Assembly (NCBI GenBank): GCA_026770615.1
Contig: MU631368.1
Coordinates: 79,849-93,019 of the forward strand
Length of the DNA stretch: 13,171 bases
Reading direction: 5' to 3'
From: Pavlovales sp. CCMP2436
Taxonomy: Eukaryota; Haptophyta; Pavlovophyceae; Pavlovales
The notes below the pieces were generated by a model. It worked only from the letters and a program-made list of their open reading frames with translations. It was not told the origin of the DNA and ran no database searches. Positions 1 through 6,745 of this stretch are shown here, piece by piece (the first letter of the stretch is position 1; each line of letters starts with the position of its first letter). Made by a program: the position numbers and the translations under genes.

Positions 1-402
1 GACGCCGAGGCCAAGCCGTCCAACAACGGGCTGGCCTGGCTCCAGTGGCGAAAGCGCGGGGGTGACGGCAGCACCGCAACAGCAGATGCCGAGCCGTCCA
101 ACAACGGACCGGCGTGGCTCCAGCGGCAACAGCGTGGGGACGGCGGGATCGCTGCTGCCGAGGCCGAGCCGTCAAACAAACACTGGCCGGCGTGGCTCCA
201 GCGGCTGCATGCGACCGGCGGCGGGAGCGCTGAGTATACCGAGTCTTTCAACGGTGGGCCGTCGTGGCTCGAACGGTTGCTAGCGGGAAGCTCCGACGAG
301 GCTGAGTACTCGCATAGTACGCTGGGCGGGACATTTGATGCGCATGAGCATGTCGAGATTTCCTTGCATGTTCATGACATCGTTGATATTCGCAACAACT
401 GA
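1..402 (+). CDS. Partial gene: protein with four degenerate P-x-W-L-x-R repeats
   Basis: Reading frame 1 is open from the left edge to a TGA at 400-402 (133 residues), so the true start lies outside the window. It has four imperfect units of about 26-28 residues. Each is an acidic/Ala stretch, then SNNG or a relative, then a P-[AS]-W-L-[QE]-R core, then a Gly/Arg-rich tail. The cores fall near residues 10-17, 36-41, 66-71 and 90-95; the first is worn (LAWLQW) and the last reads PSWLER. Below the repeats the frame gives a His/Asp/Val-rich tail (HEHVEISLHVHDIVDI) and stops. The DNA repeat is roughly 80 bp and GC-rich. I do not recognise the family; repeats of this kind occur in surface and low-complexity proteins, which is not evidence of function. 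The last 29 codons may be intron rather than coding (see the intron candidate at 317-413). Confidence 0.5.
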   Translation, partial: DAEAKPSNNGLAWLQWRKRGGDGSTATADAEPSNNGPAWLQRQQRGDGGIAAAEAEPSNKHWPAWLQRLHATGGGSAEYTESFNGGPSWLERLLAGSSDEAEYSHSTLGGTFDAHEHVEISLHVHDIVDIRNN

Positions 403-413
403 CCCCCCAACAG
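317..413 (+). other. Candidate spliceosomal intron (97 bp)
   Basis: A GT at 317-318 (A|GTACGC) and a strong-looking 3' end, CTGAC followed by a C-run and AACAG (399-413), would bracket a 97-bp intron. CTGAC fits the branch-point consensus CTRAY and lies about 12 nt before the AG. Splicing here joins the PxWLxR repeat frame, in phase, to the frame that is open from 414. Other GT donors are possible. There is no transcript support. Confidence 0.25.
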
Positions 414-567
414 GATTGCGCGATGCAACACTTCGCGGTGCTACCGCGGCACTGCACGCCGCACAGCTCGATGAGCTGGATTGGACGTCACCGCCCGGCC
501 GTGCGGCCCTCACCGCGGCTAGTGGCGCGTTGCACCCGCTTATCCATCGTGCGGCCGCCAACCTTAA
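414..567 (+). CDS. Possible second exon of the repeat-protein gene
   Basis: Read with codons starting at 413, this stretch gives an Ala/Leu-rich, ordinary-looking peptide (LRDATLRGATAALHAAQ, then LDELDW and GALHPLIHRAAANLK). The frame stays open to 838, but from about 570 the translation turns into S/T/R/P-rich and then microsatellite sequence, so a coding segment would more plausibly end near 567, where AAA|GTAACG offers a donor. It is joined in phase to the upstream frame only if the 97-bp intron is real. No domain is recognisable. It may simply be a GC-rich non-coding patch. Confidence 0.22.
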
Positions 568-810
568 AGTAACGTCACCGCCGCCCCTTCGACGCACCCT
601 GCCATCACCGAAGGCTGATGGGACGCGGAGGTATTATGGCACCTGCTCAAGTGTATGCACGCACACTGTCTCTCCTGCTCGCTCGCAGGTACTCTCGCGC
701 CCCGGCCTCGTCGACTCGAGCAGTTTTGGTTGGCTCGGCCTTCGTTGCTTGTGCAATATTTCTGATGTGACGGTGCAACATTTTTTTGTTTATATCCCAA
801 CACTGGCCTT

Positions 811-840
811 ATATATAGAGAGAGAGAGAGAGATATAGAA

Positions 841-900
<60 letters not shown>

Positions 901-1030
901 TTATATATGCGTATATTTATAAATTTATATATTTATATATGTATATCTTTATATCTTTATATATTTGTATATTTGTATGTTTATATCTTTATTTGTTTGT
1001 GTATTTATATATATATATATATATATATTA
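811..1030. repeat. Compound GA / TA / TTTATATATG microsatellite
   Basis: A short (GA)n run (816-833) passes into (TA)n, then into a degenerate TATATATG / TTTATAT array, and ends in (TA)n. Apparent reading frames through it translate to YIYIYI-type strings and are not genes. It separates two GC-rich coding patches and may lie inside an intron. Confidence 0.95.
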
Positions 1031-1035
1031 TAAGG

Positions 1036-1086
1036 ACGCACACACACTCTCGCACACACAAAACCACACACTCACGCACAAAAAAA
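1036..1086. repeat. CA-rich simple repeat with A-run
   Basis: An imperfect (CA)n stretch interrupted by CTC and AAAC, ending in an A7 run and AAAAAAAG|GTGCAC. The AG just before 1088 could serve as a 3' splice site for the following open frame. Confidence 0.8.
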
Positions 1087-1087
1087 G

Positions 1088-1714
1088 GTGCACGGTCTCG
1101 ACGCGCTCGCGCGCGGCCTCACGCTCGCGCCGGACGACAGCACGCACTTCAACATCACGAGTTCCGCAGGGCCTCTCATCGCCACAGTCCGCCTTTCCCT
1201 CTCCGTCTCTGTCCCGGGGGCCCATGTGCCCATCCGCTCGTTGGTCGTCGGCCGCTTCTCGCGCGTGCGCATCATCACGCGATGGTGTCTCCGCATCCGA
1301 GCTGCCGACGTCCTCGCGAGCCCGGAGCTAAGAAGTAATCTGCGCTCCGGCGCGCGCAAGCCCGGCCGCGGCCTTCGGCCGACGATCAGCGCCATCTCCG
1401 TCGACACGGGCGGGGCCGTCTACGAGTTGCAACGCTCCCGCGCACCGCGCGCGGCCCGACCGGGCTCGCCTGCCGGGTGGGTGTTCGGCAGCTCCGCGAT
1501 CGACGCTGACGGCCCCGCCGTCAGAGGCAGCGGCTGGCGCGATCGCCTGCGAGAACTGCGCCCGCCGTGGCAGCCGCTGCCGCCGCCGCCGCCGACACTC
1601 GAGCCCGGTTTCGTGTGGCGCCTGGTTTCATTCGCAGTGGGCTCGCGGGTCTCCGCCGTGTTGGCGCGTGAGATCGAGGGCGCTCTGCTCTGGCAACTAC
1701 GTCAGCTTCAGTGA
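1088..1714 (+). CDS. Unrecognised GC-rich open frame, probably an exon
   Basis: About 208 codons are open up to TGA at 1712-1714. The frame has no internal Met and begins at GTG, which argues for an internal or terminal exon entered from a splice acceptor (the AG at 1086-1087) rather than a complete gene. Codons end mostly in G or C (for example CTC GAC GCG CTC GCG CGC GGC CTC), like the other coding patches here. The first third is Val/Ser/Leu/Ile-rich ([19 protein letters not shown]), the middle is Arg/Gly/Ala/Pro-rich, a short P-run lies near residue 160, and the end is [10 protein letters not shown]. The opposite strand and other frames give Arg-rich shadows. No domain is recognised. Its last ~37 bp are duplicated at 1830-1873. 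It could belong with the PxWLxR frame upstream, with the microsatellite inside an intron. Confidence 0.4.
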   Translation: MHGLDALARGLTLAPDDSTHFNITSSAGPLIATVRLSLSVSVPGAHVPIRSLVVGRFSRVRIITRWCLRIRAADVLASPELRSNLRSGARKPGRGLRPTISAISVDTGGAVYELQRSRAPRAARPGSPAGWVFGSSAIDADGPAVRGSGWRDRLRELRPPWQPLPPPPPTLEPGFVWRLVSFAVGSRVSAVLAREIEGALLWQLRQLQ

Positions 1715-1718
1715 TCAT
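1682..1718. repeat. Direct repeat, copy A (overlaps the 3' end of the 1088-1714 frame)
   Basis: GCTCTGCT-TG-CAACTACGTCA followed by AGTGATCAT recurs at 1830-1873 with a 6-7 nt insertion and a few substitutions. Copy A encodes [14 protein letters not shown]. Confidence 0.8.
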
Positions 1719-2313
1719 ATAATGCAGCTATTTGTTTATGTGTATGTATGTATTCATTCTTCATATTGACAGTTTTTCCGTATGTATGTATGTAACTATG
1801 TATGCTTATGTATGTATTTATTTGAGGTTGCTCTGCTATGCCAACTACGTCACTTGTCAGCGTAAGTGATCATGTATCATAGTAATATATGCTATGAAAC
1901 ATATAATATGCGATGCACCTTTTTTTTCTCCTTTTTAGAACTTTCGAGTCTTCTTTCATTGTTCTAACTGCGTACGCCATGTACGCGCGGCGCAGGTCGA
2001 AGACCGCTCGAAGCGCGGGTGCTCATCGCCATTTTTACCAAGGGTGCTTCAGAAAACAATCCATGCGATGATGAAGGTCACCTCTAGCATTATGATTATG
2101 CGACATAACGATATCTTATAGATAGGTCGAGAAAGCTTAAAAAATTGATGTAGCCGTTTCGATATAGACTATTATTAAATTAGTGAGGGCATCATCGATC
2201 GAGAGCTTTCGAACGGTACCTCCCCATTCGTCTCCGCCTTGCAGCTCCCAAAGGTGCTCTGAATACGCAGACGGCACCCCCATACATAGGCCTACTAGAG
2301 CTGGTCGTCGCCT

Positions 2314-2341
<28 letters not shown>
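1719..2341. other. Gene-free AT-rich spacer
   Basis: It contains degenerate (TATG)n between about 1735 and 1820, direct-repeat copy B, a T-rich run at 1920-1935, and ends in a (TA)n tract (2313-2344). Short frames on both strands have no coding character. I see no RNA gene. Confidence 0.7.
1830..1873. repeat. Direct repeat, copy B
   Basis: Second copy of the 1682-1718 sequence, about 148 bp downstream. Read in the equivalent frame it still gives ALLCQLRHLSA-stop, so the end of the upstream frame and a nearby stop are echoed here. The two copies are separated by a degenerate TATG repeat. Confidence 0.8.

Positions 2342-2344
<3 letters not shown>
2313..2344. repeat. (TA)n microsatellite abutting an inverted-repeat arm
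   Basis: Nearly pure TA dinucleotides run straight into the outer end of the 72-bp inverted-repeat arm (TATAGCGGCTCAG). The matching outer flank of the right arm is TATGTATCTATATCC. Confidence 0.95.
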
Positions 2345-2413
2345 GCGGCTCAGCATGGTTCAACAGGTGTTGTTCACTCACTGACTTGGTCGATGTCAGA
2401 CGTTAGTCCTGGC
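2342..2413 (+). repeat. Left arm of 72-bp inverted repeat
   Basis: Core CAGCATGGTTCAACAGGTGT, then CTGACTTGGTCGA and GTCAGACGTTAGTCCTGGC. It matches the reverse complement of 4708-4779 at 67 of 72 positions. Four of the five differences are transitions. Confidence 0.95.
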
Positions 2414-2472
2414 AGCAGGGATGGTGGTGGTAGAGGTGAGGTTGGTGGTGAACTCGTAGCAATAGCCACAGG

Positions 2473-2503
2473 TTCCCCCACCCCCCCTCACCCCCCCACA
2501 CAC
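2473..2503 (-). other. G-run cluster (possible G-quadruplex on the minus strand)
   Basis: The plus strand has three long C-runs within about 30 bp, followed by ACACACAC. The minus strand therefore carries closely spaced runs of five to seven G, just beyond the 3' end of the retroelement frame and inside the inverted-repeat bracket. Confidence 0.45.
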
Positions 2504-2520
2504 ACAACGCGCACGTCCAT

Positions 2521-4567
2521 TTAGGTGCGTGTGCCCTGTCCGCCGCGGCCGCCGCGGCCGCCGCGGCCACCGCGGCCGAGGCGTGCGCCCCGGTCGGCAT
2601 TATGGATGCGCCAGTTGTCGTCACGGTACGCGCCGTCTGCGTGCGCAGGGGCGTCCTCGGGCCCGTTTGCCGAGCGGCCGGTGCGCTGGAACCAAGGTGC
2701 ACCCCGGGCACCAGCGGCCGCGCTCGCAGTCTGCGTGTGCAGCGAGCGCGCGCGGGCGAGGATAAGCCTGGCGTGGCCGCGCGCCACGATCACTCCGAGC
2801 TCCTTGCGCATAAGCCAGAGAAGCGTGTTGCGCGCCTGCATCGTCGTCGGCGCGCTGAGCTTGCCCATCCACGTCTCCGCACCCATGCCAGCGAAGTTCT
2901 TGAGAAGGTTGTCGAGGCTCTTTGACTGCTCCCCGAAGCCGCCGGTCGCTATGCCGATGACGGGGGGAAGCCGTTGAGGCGCTGCTCCATCGGTCCCACC
3001 TGGCCCTCTCGCGTGCGGAAAACCTCGCGGTCGGTCTGCTGGAGGTGCCCCCTGTGCTCAGCGTCGAGCTTGCCCGAGCGGTTCTCTACCGCGTGGCCGC
3101 GCGTCGGCGCGACCGCGTTGTAGTGCGTCAGGCCGTAGTGGACCGTCTTCATCTCGACGATCTGACCAACGGCGGCCTGTCCATCAGGCTGGTCGAGCTT
3201 CACATAGACGTCGACTGTAGCCGCGCGCGCGGAGAAGCGCCTCCTCGGTCCGCATCGAACCGGGGTTCTGCCGCAGATCGGAGCCGAAAATATCTGAGTT
3301 CTCCGCCTTGGCTTGGGTGCAGCCATACACGGTCGCGAAGCGCGCGACCGCCCTGACGACGGGGTCGTGCTGGAGCTTGGCGAAGTGGCTGTCCTGGAAA
3401 TTGGTGGCTGCAGCGAGCGTGTCCCCGTAGGGGTCGACGTGTGTGGTGTTGCGGCCGGAGACCTGGGGGAGTGGGCGCCCGACGAGGTGAGCGCACGCGG
3501 GGCTCGGGAGGCCGAGGGCGCGTGCGGATATCTCAGTCCACTCGTCGTTGGGCACCTTGGCGAGACCGGCAGGGAGTACCGTAAAGACGATCATGCTCTC
3601 GCGCGAAATGTTGCGGAAGAGCTGCATCTGGCGGTCTCCACGCGGCCGGTGCGCGAGCTGCCCACTCAGCGTCTCGTGCTCAATCTGCTGAAGGTCCAAC
3701 GTGATGGCCGCCTGCAGGCCGGCACCGTGCAGCCCCTTGCCGCGCAGGCCCATCCCCTCTGAGGGCACACGTAGCACGCGGAGCTCGCCCGTGTACACGG
3801 GTGGCACGCGAGCGCGCAGGGCGGTGCCGGTCGCGATGATTGCCGCGCCGAGGCGTGAGCCGGAGTCGCCGAATTTCCGCCAGCCCTGCGACCCGGGTGC
3901 GGCGAAGGAGTCACGCCCGATTCGCTCCGCGATCGACGGCCGCTCGAGGACGCCGTGCACCGTCACTGTGCCCGTCGCGTCGTGCTGGTCGAGGAAGGAG
4001 GTCGCTGCGCGTGCCGCCGACGCGACGAAGGCGGCCGAGCGCATCTCGGAGAACGAGGGTAAGCCGAGGCCGGCCAGGCGCGTCGGTAGGTAGAGGCGCT
4101 TGTGCGCCAGCCAGTCGGTGGTCGGGTCGCAGCCAAGCGCCACAGACGCCTGCTTAACAATGGCGTTGTCCACGCCGAGGCAGAAGTCGATGTTCTCGTC
4201 GGGGAAGCATTGCTAAGCCCAGTAGCCACCCTTGTGTGCCGTCGAGTTGACTGTGATCGCCCACAGCGCCTGTTTGTGCTTCAGACCAAGCAGAGAGTTG
4301 AGTTTCTGAGAGGTGCCGGTGATCTGATTGCACTTGGAGGCGAGGGCGAGGGCGACGAACTCTACCGAGCCGAGCGGGATGCCGTATATTTTGATGCCGA
4401 GGGCGATGGAGCCGTCGGCAGAGCACGCGAAGCCGAGGGGCACGCCGTACATGACGCGGACGCGATCGATCTCAGCGGCATGGTCGGGGGAGATGTAGCT
4501 GACGGTCTTGATCAGGTGGGCCCACCTATATATGTCAGCGCCCGCCCGATAATCAATAAAATATATT
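2521..4567 (-). pseudogene. Decayed 5'-truncated non-LTR retrotransposon reverse transcriptase with C-terminal endonuclease
   Basis: Read on the minus strand, the relic starts near 4567, after the RT catalytic core would have been, so the Y-x-D-D region is absent. It enters with WAHLIKTVSYISPDHAAEI, then the thumb-like GIKIYGIPLGSVEFVALA and the characteristic LPTRLAGLGLPSF (about 4080-4050). Further on come GLPSPACAHLVG and VDPYGDTLAA, typical of the Cys/His-type linker in these proteins, then DVYVKLDQ...IVEMKTVHYG, which fits a PD-(D/E)xK restriction-like endonuclease (D, then E-x-K). A conserved-looking tail follows: GFGEQSKSLDNLLKNFAGMG and LLWLMRKELGVIVARGHARL. The end is Gly/Arg-rich and reaches TAA at 2521. 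Lesions seen: an in-frame TAG at 4213-4215, a frame slip in the CG run at 3222-3231, and another in the six-base homopolymer at 2962-2967. These put the copy beyond function. Family assignment rests on motif recognition; the exact clade is uncertain. Confidence 0.8.
2538..2578. repeat. Nine-base GC repeat (GCCGCGGCC)n
   Basis: About four and a half tandem copies of a 9-mer. On the minus strand they produce the RGGRGGRGGRGGQG tail of the retroelement frame. This may be a genuine Gly/Arg tail or a later expansion. Confidence 0.85.
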
Positions 4568-4707
4568 TAAGACGAGCCCTATATCTCGGTCTATTATTAG
4601 AAACGAATAAATTATATTTAACTAGCAGCGCGTGTCAACTCGTACCACGTATCGGCTATCGCCCGATTTACTAGTGATATCGATCGGCGTATCCCACTAA
4701 AGAATTA
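4568..4707. other. AT-rich stretch between the RT relic and the right arm
   Basis: About 140 bp with AATAAAA at 4554-4560 just inside the relic edge and no coding character. It marks the 5'-truncation side of the retroelement. Confidence 0.5.
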
Positions 4708-4779
4708 GCCAGGACTAACGTCTGACGTCGACCAAGTCAGTGACTAAACAACACCTGTTGAACCATGCTGAGTTGCTAT
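4708..4779 (-). repeat. Right arm of 72-bp inverted repeat
   Basis: Begins GCCAGGACTAACGTCTGAC and ends ACCATGCTGAGTTGCTAT on the plus strand. It is the inverted partner of 2342-2413. A 13-nt piece of the same end (ACCATGCTGAGCC, as in the left arm) recurs alone at 7502-7514. Confidence 0.95.
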
Positions 4780-5134
4780 GTATCTATATCCACCACTTCT
4801 ACCAGCTCCCCACTTCGGCGTAGCGCGTAGGAGCCTGCATCGGAGCGCTAAGATCAGCCTGACTTGAACTTGAAACGTACCGCCAGCCCCCCTATATTGA
4901 TATATACTAAAGTACTAGCACTAGCAGTTATGCCAGCGCGCGCCGCGTCAGCCGCCTCGCGTGCGCGACACAGTCACATACACCAACGCTCATAGAAACC
5001 CTAGGCTATAACTCCGCCTCCAATCAGGGAGTGGCAGCCAACGACCAGGTCGAATTATTCCCGAAGGCAGAGACGAGACCTGGCCAGTATGTTTTTAAAG
5101 ATATATACATCTGCAGTAGATTTGTATCTAACTT
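4780..5134. other. Gene-free spacer with one dispersed repeat
   Basis: No coding frame is credible. It holds the dispersed repeat at 4846-4876, short TA-rich tracts and a GC-rich patch near 4930-4970. No tRNA or other structured RNA could be drawn. Confidence 0.6.
4846..4876. repeat. Dispersed repeat, copy 1
   Basis: GCTAAGAT-AGC-TGACTTGAACTTGAAAC matches 12852-12882 with two mismatches in about 31 bp. On the minus strand it contains GTTCAAGTC, which fits the RNA polymerase III B-box pattern GWTCRANNC, but no convincing A-box was found at the expected spacing upstream. Confidence 0.75.
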
Positions 5135-5176
5135 ATACGCGCGACATTTTGTAACCCCCCGCCATTGTCCTTCTGT
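5135..5176 (+). repeat. Left terminal inverted repeat of the 0.9-kb element
   Basis: ATACGCGCGACATTTTGTAA, then a C6 run, a short gap and GTCCTTCTGT. Pairs with 5977-6032. Confidence 0.75.
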
Positions 5177-5195
5177 GGGCACTTTTGTGAGGGAA

Positions 5196-5260
5196 CGTTG
5201 AACGTACCCGCCCTACCCTGCGGCCTGCGGCTGCGACCGTTGTACGTATCCCCCCTACGT
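5196..5260. repeat. CGTTGAACG / CCCC(T)ACG units, left pair
   Basis: CGTTGAACGTACCCGCC at 5196 and CGTTGTACGTATCCCCCC at 5238 match units at 5903 (CGTTGAACGTACCCCCG) and 5953 (CGTTGAACGACCCCCC). All are in the same orientation. Confidence 0.7.
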
Positions 5261-5267
5261 TATTCCA

Positions 5268-5334
5268 TTTTGCGATCAGAGGCCGGAACTGACCCACCCC
5301 TCGCTCCTTTTGAAAAAGAGGCGCCAGAACGACC
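5268..5334. repeat. Internal module, copy A
   Basis: TTTGCGATCAGAGGCCGGAAC, a spacer with CCACC, then TTTTGAAAAAGAGGC and CAGAACGACC. The same order of blocks recurs at 5806-5868. Confidence 0.85.
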
Positions 5335-5593
5335 CTCTTCTCATTTATTTTAAATGACGATGAACGAACCCCGTATTACTACGCGCGGCCATTTATTAAT
5401 GTATTATGAAATAAAAAATATAGAATATAATGATATTCATATATAAACTAAATAATGTACGAATCTATACCTCGAAGAGTCCACCCAGCTGCCCATGGGA
5501 GAGAGTTGATCCCGCGTTGATTTTCAAGTCTGCCGGCAAGCCATCTGTCAGCTCATTACATACCACCAGAAGCCATCGCGGCCAGCGTGGGAA

Positions 5594-5778
5594 CCGAGCG
5601 CAGATCTGTGCCGAGCGTAGGTCTACGCTAGACCTTGGCGCTCGGCGCTTGACGCTTAGCGCCGCAGATCTGCGCCGAGCGCCGAGCGCCTAGTGCCGAG
5701 CGTAGAGCGCAGAGCACCGAGCGCCGAGCGCCCGCCGAGCGCAGAGCGCAGAGCGCCGAGTGCAAATCTGTGCCGATC
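5594..5778. repeat. GC-rich minisatellite of 7-9 bp units
   Basis: Degenerate tandem copies of GCGCCGAG / GCGCAGAG, bounded and punctuated by three copies of a GCAGATCTGYGCCGAGCG-like block (about 5599, 5664 and 5762). Apparent frames give repetitive ALGARRSALG-type strings. Similar blocks occur at 10262-10280 (GCGCAGATCTGCGTCGG). Not coding. Confidence 0.85.
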
Positions 5779-5805
5779 GGGCGGAACGACCCCCCCCCTT
5801 GCTCC

Positions 5806-5868
5806 TTTGCGATCAGAGGCCGGAACGACTCCACCTCGATTCATTTTGAAAAAGAGGCCAGAATGACC
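5806..5868. repeat. Internal module, copy B
   Basis: Second copy of the 5268-5334 module. TTTGCGATCAGAGGCCGGAAC and TTTTGAAAAAGAGGCCAGAA are kept; the linker between them differs. Confidence 0.85.
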
Positions 5869-5976
5869 GGCCTCCCTCGCTCGTTTATTATTCTTCGAAT
5901 AGCGTTGAACGTACCCCCGTCCCCCCCATACGTTATTTATGTTCCAAAATAACGTTGAACGACCCCCCTCCCCCCT

Positions 5977-6032
5977 ACAGAAGGATAAGGAGGGGGTGAA
6001 GGGGGGGGCTTTTACAAAATGACGCGCGTATT
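5977..6032 (-). repeat. Right terminal inverted repeat of the 0.9-kb element
   Basis: ACAGAAGGATAAGG, G-runs, then TTACAAAATGACGCGCGTAT. It is the inverse of the left end. Its G-runs also face the C-runs at 5962-5975, so this end can fold on itself. Confidence 0.75.
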
Positions 6033-6260
6033 ATCGAAAAAAGAGGGGGCAGATAACTAACTGCTTCTTAACTGCGCTCCTCGCGCGCTTGGGCGACGAG
6101 CCCGCCGACGAGGAGCCAGCGCAAACACCACGAGGAGCTCGACCACTTTCGCAATCGAGCCGGCGGCGTGGTACTGCAGGGTCGCCGACCATCTCGCTCC
6201 CATAGGACGGGGAAGATCATTGGAAACGCGTTGTCGGTTTACAATGTTTCTGAGTTGGCA
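6033..6260. other. Short spacer, no feature recognised
   Basis: A GC-rich patch (6068-6200) between two inverted-repeat elements. No frame of note and no RNA structure recognised. Confidence 0.5.
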
Positions 6261-6687
6261 TAGGCCAGATATTTTCTAGCGAGGATTTTTGTTTGCCATA
6301 TTTTTGCCATATATTGCCACATTTACACTGGCAAGTTAACCCGGTAAAGATGGCGAATATATTGGCTTATATTTCCCCCATATATTGCCCAATAAGTAGA
6401 TACATTGGGAAAATATATTATCCTTTTTTGGTGCGAATCGGTCCCAGATGAGCATGGCAGCTTCTTGAAACGCTATTTAGACGTTTCTATGGTGATAGCA
6501 CGCCTGTTGGCTCTATTTAGCAATGATATGGCAATATATGACAAATATTTGCTATATGAGAAGATACGTTCACTTATTGGGCAATATATGGGAAAAATAT
6601 AGGCCAATATATTTGCCATGTTTACAGTGGGAGGTCGGCCAATATTAAAAGCAATATATTTCCCCCAAAATAGCAATATCTGGCCTA
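6261..6687. mobile_element. 427-bp foldback element (MITE-like) with TA at both ends
   Basis: The ends are TAGGCCAGATATT (6261-6273) and its inverse AATATCTGGCCTA (6675-6687). A second inverted block pairs 6351-6396 with 6573-6618 at 42 of 46 positions, all differences being transitions. Between the blocks the arms have diverged. The outermost base pairs are TA on both sides, as expected for a TA target duplication of Tc1/mariner-related MITEs. The centre (about 6400-6570) has a 65-codon frame with no recognisable domain, too short for a transposase. TTGCCATATATTGCC-type motifs are repeated along both arms. Confidence 0.65.
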
Positions 6688-6745
6688 CGGTAATTTCTGA
6701 GCCGCAAATTTTATACTGCACCCCATTTTCAACAAGATCACTTTG

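Larger units (their letters stand above)
2342..4779. mobile_element. Inverted-repeat-bracketed unit enclosing a retrotransposon relic
   Basis: Two arms, 2342-2413 and 4708-4779, are inverted copies of one another over 72 bp with 5 mismatches and no gaps. Almost the whole interior is a decayed non-LTR reverse transcriptase on the minus strand. Possible readings are a TIR element that captured a truncated retroelement, two opposite insertions of one short repeat on either side of it, or an inverted duplication made during aberrant reverse transcription. The outer ends (ATAGC... and ...GCTAT) lie in TA-rich DNA, so a TA-type target duplication is possible but cannot be proved in that context. 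No transposase frame is visible inside. Confidence 0.6.
5135..6032. mobile_element. Inverted-repeat element of ~0.9 kb with internal repeats (MITE-like)
   Basis: The left end ATACGCGCGACATTTTGTAA (5135-5154) is matched in inverse at 6013-6032 with one mismatch. The similarity continues inward, broken by C-run length differences, to TCCTTCTGT (5168-5176) and its inverse ACAGAAGGA (5977-5985). If the ends are taken as TACGCGCG, both flanks show TTA, which would fit a 3-bp target duplication of the TTA/TWA type known for PIF/Harbinger-like elements (inference). The interior has no transposase. It has two copies of a ~65-bp module, four CGTTGAACG-type units and a GC-rich minisatellite. Confidence 0.55.

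Noticed and set aside
861..1020. A 50-residue Tyr/Ile-rich membrane-like protein.
   Set aside because: It is the translation of a TA/TTTATAT microsatellite.
2525..2977. Plus-strand Pro/Arg/Ala-rich frames opposite the retroelement.
   Set aside because: Composition shadows of the minus-strand RT/endonuclease relic.
3313..3762. A 149-codon plus-strand frame with a fairly natural composition.
   Set aside because: It lies antisense to the clearly recognisable RT relic and contains no domain.
4990..5060. Possible tRNA or telomere-like sequence (AAACCCTAGG).
   Set aside because: No cloverleaf can be drawn, and the telomere-like heptamer occurs only once.
5594..5778. A CRISPR-like array.
   Set aside because: Units are contiguous and degenerate with no unique spacers, and the context is eukaryotic.
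5628..5844. Minus-strand frames rich in ALGARRSALG.
   Set aside because: Direct translation of the GCGCCGAG minisatellite in successive frames.
6405..6602. A 65-codon frame inside the foldback element as a transposase remnant.
   Set aside because: Too short, no DDE-type motif, and partly made of the inverted-repeat arm.
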